Assembly (NCBI RefSeq): GCF_000498535.1
Contig: NZ_AVGG01000007.1
Location: 186,001-250,000, forward strand
Direction: 5' to 3'
Length of the DNA: 64,000 nt
Source of the DNA: Flavobacterium limnosediminis JC2902
GTDB lineage: Bacteria; Bacteroidota; Bacteroidia; Flavobacteriales; Flavobacteriaceae
Shown here in pieces: positions 36,554 to 43,423 of this stretch. Within the stretch, counting starts at the first letter, position 1. The number at the start of each line of letters is the position of its first letter. The notes beneath the pieces were generated by a model. It saw only the letters and a program-made list of their open reading frames with translations. It did not search any database and was not told where the DNA came from. A program made the position numbers and the translations under genes.

Positions 36554-36925
36554 TTAGGCCGAGTTACTTTTCTTGCTTTTCAAATCGGTAATAGTTTCTT
36601 TTAAACGCTCGTTTTCCGCTTCCAATAAAGCAATGATCTTATCTTTAGTTGCCATCAATTCATTTTCAAGACCGTAATGACTTTCCGGTTCTTTTGCAAT
36701 ATTCATTTTGGAAACTTCCGATAAAGGACGGTTTACAAAATCATCGATCGATATTTCAAAATTTTTACAAATTCTCTGAATCGTTTCAATTTTTGGAACT
36801 GAATTTTCCCTCACATAAGTTCCAATAACACTCTTTTTTAATCCAAACAATTCTCCAAACTCATCTTGCGACAAAAAATTCTTTTCATACAAATACTTGA
36901 TATTCAGTCCTATATAATTTTTCAT
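36554..36925 (-). CDS. XRE-family repressor with coiled-coil tail
   Basis: 123 aa. N-terminal HTH (residues 1-65: FLSQDEFGELFGLKKSVIG, SVPKIETIQRICKNF, split by a variable turn) followed by a short linker and a C-terminal coiled coil for oligomerisation. Transcribed away from the early genes, with a tandem operator array over its start, like a prophage immunity repressor. No RecA-type cleavage (peptidase S24) domain is present, so induction would work differently. Confidence 0.85.
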   Translation of the reverse strand: MKNYIGLNIKYLYEKNFLSQDEFGELFGLKKSVIGTYVRENSVPKIETIQRICKNFEISIDDFVNRPLSEVSKMNIAKEPESHYGLENELMATKDKIIALLEAENERLKETITDLKSKKSNSA

Positions 36926-36983
36926 GCGATTTTTTATCGTTTTAATGCGATTTTTTATTGTTTATGCGATTTTTTATCGTAAC
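36924..36983. promoter_or_regulatory. Three tandem operator-like repeats between divergent genes
   Basis: Copies of ATGCGATTTTTTATCGT at 36924-36940, 36945-36961 (ATTGT variant) and 36964-36980. Each contains the inverted arms CGAT and ATCG. They cover the repressor start codon and the leader of the divergent gene at 37008, as expected for a switch region. Confidence 0.75.
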
Positions 36984-37007
36984 ATTGTCGTATCAAAATA
37001 CAAAAAA

Positions 37008-37190
37008 ATGCAAACTTTAAAACAATTCTTATCGGAAAGAAACGCAAAAATGAAAGTGCGTTACGATTCTTTATTAAAAGAAATGAAGCAAAAGGAAGCA
37101 ATTGCAATTGTTGCTGCTGAATTTGATTTGGGCAATGAAATGGTTTATACAATTGTTCGCCGAAACAATACTAAAAACCGTGCCAATTAA
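37008..37190 (+). CDS. Small HTH-like protein, first rightward gene
   Basis: 60 aa from the ATG at 37008 (a longer frame opens in the operator repeats). The segment EAIAIVAAEFDLGNEMVYTI looks like a helix-turn-helix. Position opposite the repressor suggests a Cro-like or early regulator (inference from place only). Confidence 0.65.
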   Translation: MQTLKQFLSERNAKMKVRYDSLLKEMKQKEAIAIVAAEFDLGNEMVYTIVRRNNTKNRAN

Positions 37191-37206
37191 CATTATTTTG
37201 TAAGAA

Positions 37207-37443
37207 ATGAAAGCAGAAACAGCATATAACGTAGCCATGTCCCTCCCTCCGGGTGAGTTGGAAAGGTTATTGACTATGCTGCAAAAGGAAGCAAAACCAA
37301 AAGAGCCAAAGCAAACGAAAAGAAAACAGGAGGAAGAAGTGGTTTGGACGTATGCAGAGTGTTATGAGAAAGTTTACAAATTACTGATGGACAGAAAAAA
37401 ACGAAAAACAGCCCCGACGCCACCATTTAAAGCCAACCAATAA
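37207..37443 (+). CDS. Small hypothetical early protein
   Basis: 78 aa, highly charged: SLPPGELERLLTMLQKEAK helix, a Lys/Glu linker and VVWTYAECYEKVYKLLMDRK. No membrane segment. Resembles the short DNA- or protein-binding proteins of Bacteroidota prophages but no family is assigned. Its last codons contain a copy of the element's leader motif (CCATTTAAAGCCAACCAA). Confidence 0.7.
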   Translation: MKAETAYNVAMSLPPGELERLLTMLQKEAKPKEPKQTKRKQEEEVVWTYAECYEKVYKLLMDRKKRKTAPTPPFKANQ

Positions 37444-37783
37444 AAAAGAGCGCCAGGAACCACCCCAGCGCTCACCATTTAAAACCCACCATGAGGTGAG
37501 AAGTTTGTCAGGAACCACCCCGACAAAACAAAAGTAGCAAAAAATGAGCCATAATATAAAAGATTGCTGTAAAATATTACGACCACGTTAAAGATTGCAT
37601 AGTCCCCCAGGTGAGGGCTGGCCGACTGGTTATCGGCCGATAGCCCTCCCATACGGGTGAAGCAGCAAGTTTTTAACACGATCTAAAGAATAGTGATAAT
37701 ATGATCCCGCAGGTGTTACCTGTACTATTCCTGGACGTTGAGGGCCGGCCGATTGATACCGTGCCGCTGCCCTCTCCCGATAG
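37444..37783 (+). ncRNA. Probable structured RNA region with paired hairpins
   Basis: No plausible gene, but strong secondary structure. Hairpins at 37448-37473 (GAGCGC/GCGCTC) and 37504-37527 (TTTGTC/GACAAA) have different stems but the same loop AGGAACCACCCC. Hairpins at 37613-37648 and 37740-37774 share one plan: an outer GAGGGC stem, an inner GGCC- or CGGC-type stem, a 2-3 base bulge on the 3' side, and a trailing GGTGAA. Different stems with conserved loops argue for selected RNA structure. A smaller CAGGT/ACCTG stem is at 37710-37722. Confidence 0.6.
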
Positions 37784-37810
37784 GTGAACAATGAAAAAAT
37801 AAATGAGATT

Positions 37811-38074
37811 ATGAAAACATTAGTAAACGGTCCCGATTTTACATTAATCATTTGGCCAACCAGTGAGAAAGAATTTAGCCGAAAACCGGAAATAAGGTTT
37901 AGGATCACAAATAAAACGGTTGTAGAACCGGGTACAGAATTACAAGTTGCAAAATCGAAAAAAACTACTACATTTCTGTATTATGTAATTCGGGAAATAG
38001 TTGAAGTTAAGGAAAGTGTAACCTCACCTAATCAGAATATCATAACCGCGAAGGTTGACCGCTTCGAAAAATAA
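37811..38074 (+). CDS. Hypothetical early protein
   Basis: 87 aa from the ATG at 37811; a GTG at 37784 in frame overlaps the last hairpin of the upstream structured region. Beta-rich, soluble (TLIIWPTSEKEFSRKPEI, FLYYVIREIVEVKE). Not recognised. The leader motif follows its stop. Confidence 0.65.
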   Translation: MKTLVNGPDFTLIIWPTSEKEFSRKPEIRFRITNKTVVEPGTELQVAKSKKTTTFLYYVIREIVEVKESVTSPNQNIITAKVDRFEK

Positions 38075-38097
38075 AAAAACCATTTAAAACCAAAACC

Positions 38098-38406
38098 ATG
38101 ACTATGTTAAAAACCATTCCTATTCAGGAGGTGGGCAAACGTCCCACGCTTCACAGACTTCCAATTCTTTTACAACAACCTGTAGATCAGGTAACGAATT
38201 ATCTTTGCGTTGCTGCAGTAGAATATCAGGAAGATACCAATAAAAACTACATTACCTTTCATTTCGATGAATATTTGCAAATGGAAATTAAAGCCATACT
38301 CGCAATTTTCGCCACCTTTCAATTCCGCATATCCTTTTTAAACCACAACCCGGCACAACGATTTTTAAAAATTTCCGTAGTTCCGAGTAAAGCTTTGTTG
38401 AATTAA
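38098..38406 (+). CDS. Hypothetical early protein
   Basis: 102 aa, soluble, mixed alpha/beta (LPILLQQPVDQVTNYLCVAA, YITFHFDEYLQMEIKAILA). Starts with MTM, so 38098 or 38104 are both possible; the leader CCATTTAAAACCAAAACC ends right at 38098, favouring it. Confidence 0.68.
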   Translation: MTMLKTIPIQEVGKRPTLHRLPILLQQPVDQVTNYLCVAAVEYQEDTNKNYITFHFDEYLQMEIKAILAIFATFQFRISFLNHNPAQRFLKISVVPSKALLN

Positions 38407-38420
38407 ATCACCATAAACCA

Positions 38421-38693
38421 ATGATAGAGAAAACCACCATCGAATCAAAAAACCGAATAGAAGATTTTTTCATAAAAGTGAAGCATTGTTTTAAAATGTT
38501 GCGATCAAATGAATATGTATTTATAAATCTTGACTGCAAGAAAGTAGATATGATAGAATTGGATTCTTTAAACACGGATAGTGACAGCATTAAAAGGTTG
38601 TTTTCCTCATATCTTTTAAAATCCTATGAGGAAAAATACACTAAAGAGCAAATCGATAAATTAATGAGTGAAGTTAACGAAAGAACAAAATAA
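38421..38693 (+). CDS. Hypothetical protein upstream of the retroelement targets
   Basis: 90 aa, soluble and helical, charged (KTTIESKNRIEDFFIKVKHC, SYLLKSYEEKYTKEQIDKL). It occupies the place where retroelements often encode the accessory protein Avd, but length and sequence give no support for that identity. Confidence 0.62.
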   Translation: MIEKTTIESKNRIEDFFIKVKHCFKMLRSNEYVFINLDCKKVDMIELDSLNTDSDSIKRLFSSYLLKSYEEKYTKEQIDKLMSEVNERTK

Positions 38694-38698
38694 TAAAC

Positions 38699-39178
38699 AT
38701 GGAAACACTACAAATCAGCAAAGAAAATGCAGTAAAAGCCTTTGAAGCAACTAATGCCAAAGGGAAAAAGTTATTATCTAATCTATTTGGCAAAAACGTA
38801 TTTATCAAAAATATCAGGGAGCGAATCCAAACCATTCAGGACATTTTTGAATTAAACAACACTACGGAAGAAGCATTTAATGAAAAATGGAACGGTTTTG
38901 AACTACATGAAAAAGCCAATGCTTTTGAAATACTTATCGTAGCAGCTTATTGCGGAGGAGGAATGCCTGACTTTACAGACGATACGCGTAAATACTACCC
39001 TCGTTTTGTCATGGGTTCTCCTTCGGGTGTCGGTTTCTCGTACGACGTCTTCGTTTACTGGTATTCGTTTTCGTATGTCGGCGCGCGCCTTGTTTTTCAT
39101 GGGCCAGAAGCTTATGAAAATATGATTGATGCCGTTGAAAAATTCTTACCTCAGTACCAACAATCAAGAACAACCTAA
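38699..39178 (+). CDS. DGR target protein 1 (variable protein)
   Basis: 159 aa. N-terminal helical domain (1-100) and a C-type-lectin-like variable segment from about residue 105: GSPSGVGFSYDVFVYWYSFS then YVGARLVF. The 76-base variable repeat (39015-39090) aligns without gaps to the template at 39994-40069; all 14 differences fall at template adenines. A 30-residue tail follows the variable part. First of three target genes, starting 5 bp after the previous gene. Confidence 0.92.
   Translation: METLQISKENAVKAFEATNAKGKKLLSNLFGKNVFIKNIRERIQTIQDIFELNNTTEEAFNEKWNGFELHEKANAFEILIVAAYCGGGMPDFTDDTRKYYPRFVMGSPSGVGFSYDVFVYWYSFSYVGARLVFHGPEAYENMIDAVEKFLPQYQQSRTT
39015..39090 (+). repeat. DGR variable repeat VR1
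   Basis: 76 bases aligned to the template repeat; 14 substitutions, every one at a template A. Ends in the palindrome GGCGCGCGCC, a candidate initiation (IMH) site. Confidence 0.93.
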
Positions 39179-39190
39179 TTACTAAATACG

Positions 39191-39574
39191 ATGAAAAAAT
39201 TCAACTCAAAATCAGAAGCTTTCGCCTCGCAAAATTTTAATCCGGATGATGTAAAAATTACAGGTGTTCCTGAAAGACATCTAAAAGCGGCACACGCATT
39301 TATCAACCTTTGCATTGCCCATGATGCCGTTAATCCTGAATTCGAACCGGATTACAGTGATTACCGTCAAGATAAGTACGAAAACATATTCGAACCTGGT
39401 TCTCCTTCGGGTGTCGGTTTCTCGTGCAGCGGCTGCGATCGCTGGAATGCGGGTTCGCTTGTCGGCGCGCGCCTTGTTTCTGAATCCCGCGAAGCCGGTA
39501 AGCATGTTGCAGAAATATGCCATGAAGATTATAAGGAAATGATGGTTTACCAAAGAAAAATTCAAACCAAATAA
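39191..39574 (+). CDS. DGR target protein 2
   Basis: 127 aa, clearly paralogous to target 3 (DDVKITGVPERHLKAAHAF vs NAVTVTGIPERHVEAVIAI). Variable segment GSPSGVGFSCSGCDRWNAGS then LVGARLV, which contains two Cys. VR at 39399-39474. It starts 12 bp after target 1. Confidence 0.92.
   Translation: MKKFNSKSEAFASQNFNPDDVKITGVPERHLKAAHAFINLCIAHDAVNPEFEPDYSDYRQDKYENIFEPGSPSGVGFSCSGCDRWNAGSLVGARLVSESREAGKHVAEICHEDYKEMMVYQRKIQTK
39399..39474 (+). repeat. DGR variable repeat VR2
   Basis: 76 bases aligned to the template; 15 substitutions, all at template adenines (to G or C or T). Confidence 0.93.
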
Positions 39575-39584
39575 TATTTTGAAA

Positions 39585-39962
39585 ATGAAGGATCACAAAA
39601 CAGTTGAAGAAATTTTTGCACTTGAAAATTTAGATGCAAATGCAGTTACAGTTACAGGAATACCTGAAAGACACGTTGAAGCGGTTATTGCCATTGCAAA
39701 ATTATTTGTAGTGGTAGATCATGAAAACCCTGATTTTCAACCGGACTTTACGAAGTATGAACAAAGAAAATATTCACCTGTAGCCGACATGGGTTCTCCT
39801 TCGGGTGTCGGTTTCTCGTACTACGACTTCGTTCTCTGGAATACGTATTCGCTTGTCGGCGCGCGCCTTGTTTCTGAATCAAGAGAAAAAGCCAAAGCGA
39901 TATTTGAAAATTACCCGGATTTGTACAAAGCTTTCATGGTGTATCAGAGAGAAATAAAATAA
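39585..39962 (+). CDS. DGR target protein 3
   Basis: 125 aa from the ATG at 39585 (TTG at 39579 is also open). Variable segment GSPSGVGFSYYDFVLWNTYS then LVGARLV, VR at 39793-39868. C-terminal tail (SESREKAKAIFENYPDLYKA) resembles that of target 2. Last target before the template repeat. Confidence 0.92.
   Translation: MKDHKTVEEIFALENLDANAVTVTGIPERHVEAVIAIAKLFVVVDHENPDFQPDFTKYEQRKYSPVADMGSPSGVGFSYYDFVLWNTYSLVGARLVSESREKAKAIFENYPDLYKAFMVYQREIK
39793..39868 (+). repeat. DGR variable repeat VR3
   Basis: 76 bases aligned to the template; 12 substitutions, all at template adenines. Confidence 0.93.
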
Positions 39963-39993
39963 ACAAAAGGGTTGTGTGGTGTTAGTTGCTGTA

Positions 39994-40069
39994 GTTCTCC
40001 TTCAGGTGTCAGTTTCTCGTACAACGACTACGATAACTGGAATACGAATTCGAATGTCAGCGCGCACCT
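39994..40069 (+). ncRNA. DGR template repeat (TR)
   Basis: Non-coding copy of the variable repeats between target 3 and the reverse transcriptase. Its adenines are concentrated in AAC/AAT/GAC/TAC triplets (Asn-rich reading), the design that yields maximal amino-acid change upon A mutagenesis. By hand count all 41 differences across the three VRs are at TR adenines. The 3' end reads AGCGCGCACC where VRs have GGCGCGCGCC, an IMH*/IMH difference. Confidence 0.93.
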
Positions 40070-40175
40070 ATGTAAAAAATTAAAACATCACAGACCTTGC
40101 TCGCATAGCAAAAAACAACACTCTTAACAGGGCGCTGGTAGTTGAAAAACGAAAACGACCTTTTAAAACAAAGGC

Positions 40176-41153
40176 ATGAAACGAATAGGAAATTTATATC
40201 ATCAAATAACGAGTATCGAAAACCTTCGACTGGCCGATGCAATTGCTCAAAAAGGCAAACAACAGCAGTATGGTGTAAAGCTTCACAACAAAAACCGTGA
40301 AGAAGACCTCTTGAAATTACGGGTAACGCTACAGAACCGAACGTATCAAACATCAAAGTACGATATTTTCAAAGTGCATGAACAAAAAGAGCGTGAAGTA
40401 TATCGGTTGCCCTATTTTCCGGATAGAATTACCCATCACGCCATAATGAATGTATTGGAATCCATTTTCGTAGCAAATTTCACGGCAGATACATACAGCT
40501 GCATAAAGGGACGTGGAATCCATAAGGCATCCAACAACCTTAAAAAGGCGTTGAAAGATGTTTCGGGTACCACCTATTGTTTAAAACTTGACATTAAGAA
40601 GTTTTATCCAAATGTAGACCACGATATTTTAAAAATGCTATTGCGTAAAAAATTCAAGGACACGGATTTACTTTGGCTACTGGATGAAATAATTGACAGC
40701 GCACCGGGTTTACCGATCGGGAATTATTTAAGTCAATACTTTGCAAATTTCTATCTGAGTTACTTCGATCACTGGATAAAAGAAGATAAACGGGTGAAAT
40801 ATTATTTCCGGTATGCGGATGATATTGTAATACTTTCTGACAGCAAGGATTTTCTACATGAGATATTGGCCGAGATCAAACAATATCTGTCTGAAAATTT
40901 AAAGCTAACCGTGAAAGGGAATTATCAGGTTTTTGCAGTGGAAGACCGCGGTATAGATTTCGTAGGGTATAAACATTACCACGAATATACTTTGCTTCGA
41001 AAATCAATCAAAAAAAGATTTGCAAGGGCAGTAAAAAAGAAGAAGCCTAAAAGTACAATTGATTCTTATTTAGGATGGGCGGTACACTGCAACTCAAATA
41101 ATTTAATAAAAAAACTACTTTCAGATGAACAACTTCAAAGACTTCGGAATTAA
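40176..41153 (+). CDS. DGR reverse transcriptase
   Basis: 325 aa. Makes mutagenised cDNA from the template RNA. Catalytic YADD is at 213-216 (FRYADDIVIL); GLPIGNYLSQ at 178-187 is the motif that distinguishes DGR enzymes (IGxxxSQ) from group II intron RTs (QGxxxSP). Motifs LKLDIKKFYPNVDHDILK and RLPYFPDRITHHAIMN are also present. The RT lies 106 bp downstream of the template. No HNH or maturase domain is present, consistent with a DGR. Confidence 0.95.
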   Translation: MKRIGNLYHQITSIENLRLADAIAQKGKQQQYGVKLHNKNREEDLLKLRVTLQNRTYQTSKYDIFKVHEQKEREVYRLPYFPDRITHHAIMNVLESIFVANFTADTYSCIKGRGIHKASNNLKKALKDVSGTTYCLKLDIKKFYPNVDHDILKMLLRKKFKDTDLLWLLDEIIDSAPGLPIGNYLSQYFANFYLSYFDHWIKEDKRVKYYFRYADDIVILSDSKDFLHEILAEIKQYLSENLKLTVKGNYQVFAVEDRGIDFVGYKHYHEYTLLRKSIKKRFARAVKKKKPKSTIDSYLGWAVHCNSNNLIKKLLSDEQLQRLRN

Positions 41154-41415
41154 ACCGGTAATTGAAAATTTCACAGGAGATAAAATAAAAATTGAAAAGT
41201 TACTAAATCAGGAAATAATTGTTTTAAAATTTAGGATAGTACCATCAAATTATGAAGGGAAGCGACTGGATTTACAAATACAATTTAAAGATGAAATGCG
41301 GGTTGTTTGGACAACGGCAAAATACCTGATCCAAACCATAGAAAAAATATCAGAAGATCATTTTCCTTTTAAAACCACCATAAAAAAAGTAGATGAACAT
41401 TTAGAGTTTTCATAA
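41125..41415 (+). CDS. Small protein overlapping the RT 3' end
   Basis: 96 aa, begins 29 bp before the RT stop in another frame, implying translational coupling. Beta-rich and basic (IIVLKFRIVPSNYEGKRLDL, VVWTTAKYLIQTIEKI). Not recognised. Candidate DGR accessory or nucleic-acid-binding protein on position alone. Followed by a copy of the leader motif. Confidence 0.68.
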   Translation: MNNFKDFGIKPVIENFTGDKIKIEKLLNQEIIVLKFRIVPSNYEGKRLDLQIQFKDEMRVVWTTAKYLIQTIEKISEDHFPFKTTIKKVDEHLEFS

Positions 41416-41446
41416 AAACATTGCCATTTAAAACCAACCAACCACC

Positions 41447-43204
41447 ATGCAAAAAAGAACCAACGACATACAGCACGCCGGAATAATGGCGGCCGATCTA
41501 TTCGGGAACGTAAAGGGTACGTCGCGTACCGGCCACGTACCACAAAAAGATAATTCACATACCACTCACGTACCACGTGAACGTAAATCACGTACCATTT
41601 CACGTACTATATTCCCGCAATTCACGGAGAATTCACGTACCGTATGTGCAATTTACCCTTATATAGATCAAAAAGCCTTTGCAGCAACAATGGATAATTA
41701 CCGTATCCACATTGCAGAATACAACGAATTGATTCGTGAGAAAAACGAAGACATTAAAAGGCATAATGAAGTAGTTAAAAAAAACATTGAAGCCGGATTA
41801 AACGAAATGCAGATAGGTTTTAAAGCTATTTTTTTAAAGAAAAACGGCAAAAAAAGACCTGTAGAATTCAATGAATTGGCAGACGAATTCAATGCAGAAC
41901 GTGGACTTTGTGTCGAAAAAAAGAACCTACTACTTGTTAAGTACGGTACTGAAGTTGTTTTTGGTCAAATTTTACACCTTTATTCTAAACAAATAGCTTC
42001 AAAAACAAAATTTTACATGGGGATTGGCACTACCGAAAAGCAATCGGTAAAGCCATTATCACTAAAATCAAACTACGTAACTGAATTACAAAGAAACGGT
42101 GTTCAAAGTATCGACGTTTGCAACAAGACGATACGCAATCATAGAGACCGTTTAGAGGAGGCCGGAGTTTTGACAAACTACTTCTTCGCCGGAATAAAAA
42201 GAGCCGTTAAATACGAAATTAACAGTCAAATTTTAGTTGTTTTTGACGCTTATTCGTCGACTTATGCTACTACTGAAAATCAACATGTTACGAATGAAAA
42301 AAAGAAAGTTTTACCTGTTTATTATAATGAGTGTACAAGAACTAATAAAATAAATATTAAAATAAAAGAGAATGTTGAAAACAATTCTCTGGATTTAGGA
42401 ACGGCGCAAGCGCCTGATCTTTTAATTTCTTTTTTACAAGAACATGACCCGCAGGGTAAAGAAGTTTCACCAAGGGGCGCGGCCGAAAATGTTAAAGTTT
42501 TGCGCGATTCATCGGAAAAACTCAAAGAAACCCTACTTCACGAACAGGAATTAGCCGTGAGACTTGCCGCCGGAGAATTCAACTACTACCAACCGATTGA
42601 TATTCGGGTCCTGTATCATGAAGCTTTGAACGGAACCATGACACGCGAGGAATTTAAAAGCCTTATTATTCAGGAATTTATGAAATCGGCAGCGCGTTTG
42701 TATCGCACTTCTTCCCCATTTGTTGGATCATGGAAAAAAGCAATCAACGCCTGGATGCAAAAAATGTTCATTGGCAACAATCACCTGTACCGTAAAGATT
42801 TGATGGTGGATAAATTGCAGGAATACCGTTGGAGACTTAACCACGCTCACAAATGGTTTACAAAATATGACGTAAAAACGCTTTATCCGGGTGATTATTT
42901 CGACTTCACACGTACCGAAGCTAAAGAAATAGGGTTCCAATACACCAAAAAAGCCTACTTGAAGCACAAAGCGTATCAGGAAGCGGCAAAACAAAAGGAA
43001 AATGAAGTTAACCGTAAGGCAAAACACCGTAAAGAGCGTATCAATTACGCTAAAAAATTCGATCAGGTATTCAAACGATTTTTCAATAACAGAATTTCTC
43101 TTAACGATTTGCTTGACTACGTAAAAAACAACCTGCCAAAGCAGTACGAAGGAAAATTAACCGAGCGTTTATTGCAGTTTTCAGCAACGAAATATACTTG
43201 TTAA
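41447..43204 (+). CDS. Putative replication initiator with winged-helix region
   Basis: 585 aa. Residues 25-65 are a low-complexity Ser/Arg/Thr/His linker that encodes the iteron array. Then a helical region, an HTH/winged helix (about 225-260: CNKTIRNHRDRLEEAGVLTN, RAVKYEIN), an acidic linker and a basic helical C-terminal half. The layout (origin repeats inside the gene, N-terminal DNA-binding part) recalls lambda O-type initiators. No ATPase or primase motif is visible. Function inferred. Confidence 0.7.
   Translation: MQKRTNDIQHAGIMAADLFGNVKGTSRTGHVPQKDNSHTTHVPRERKSRTISRTIFPQFTENSRTVCAIYPYIDQKAFAATMDNYRIHIAEYNELIREKNEDIKRHNEVVKKNIEAGLNEMQIGFKAIFLKKNGKKRPVEFNELADEFNAERGLCVEKKNLLLVKYGTEVVFGQILHLYSKQIASKTKFYMGIGTTEKQSVKPLSLKSNYVTELQRNGVQSIDVCNKTIRNHRDRLEEAGVLTNYFFAGIKRAVKYEINSQILVVFDAYSSTYATTENQHVTNEKKKVLPVYYNECTRTNKINIKIKENVENNSLDLGTAQAPDLLISFLQEHDPQGKEVSPRGAAENVKVLRDSSEKLKETLLHEQELAVRLAAGEFNYYQPIDIRVLYHEALNGTMTREEFKSLIIQEFMKSAARLYRTSSPFVGSWKKAINAWMQKMFIGNNHLYRKDLMVDKLQEYRWRLNHAHKWFTKYDVKTLYPGDYFDFTRTEAKEIGFQYTKKAYLKHKAYQEAAKQKENEVNRKAKHRKERINYAKKFDQVFKRFFNNRISLNDLLDYVKNNLPKQYEGKLTERLLQFSATKYTC
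41523..41642. repeat. Iteron array inside the initiator gene (candidate origin)
   Basis: Copies of CACGTACC-type words (consensus TCACGTACCA) start at 41523, 41534, 41556, 41567, 41589, 41601 and 41634, with one inverted GGTACG at 41516 and a degenerate CACGGAGA at 41623. Spacings are 11, 22, 11, 22, 12 and 33 bp. These are not multiples of 3 for most pairs, so the pattern serves DNA binding, not a repeated peptide. Confidence 0.75.
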
Positions 43205-43422
43205 TGGCAGAATTTCTAAACCCAAACGAGCAATACAGCCGCAAAGGTAACATGATCTACAATGCAGCTATGGAGAAAGTGGCCACTTTAAAACAATGGT
43301 TCCCGGATATTCCAAAACTCACCGTAACCGGTATTGAATATCTTAATAAATATCAGTCATTATATCCTGATTTAGTGGAAATTACAACGTATGAACCTTT
43401 TGAACAACTAACATTATTCTAA
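43204..43422 (+). CDS. Small hypothetical protein
   Basis: 72 aa, start ATG at 43204 overlapping the previous stop (TAATG). Soluble, helical (GNMIYNAAMEKVATLKQWF, VTGIEYLNKYQSLYPDL). Ends 1 bp before the methyltransferase start. Unknown; possibly an adaptor in the replication unit. Confidence 0.72.
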   Translation: MAEFLNPNEQYSRKGNMIYNAAMEKVATLKQWFPDIPKLTVTGIEYLNKYQSLYPDLVEITTYEPFEQLTLF

Positions 43423-43423
43423 T

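Noticed and set aside
37479..37908. Two minus-strand ORFs over the structured region
   Set aside because: They are opened by GC-rich hairpins and run against the early genes; no conserved features.
38421..38693. Avd accessory protein of the DGR
   Set aside because: The product is shorter than usual Avd proteins and lacks the evident four-helix pattern; left as hypothetical.
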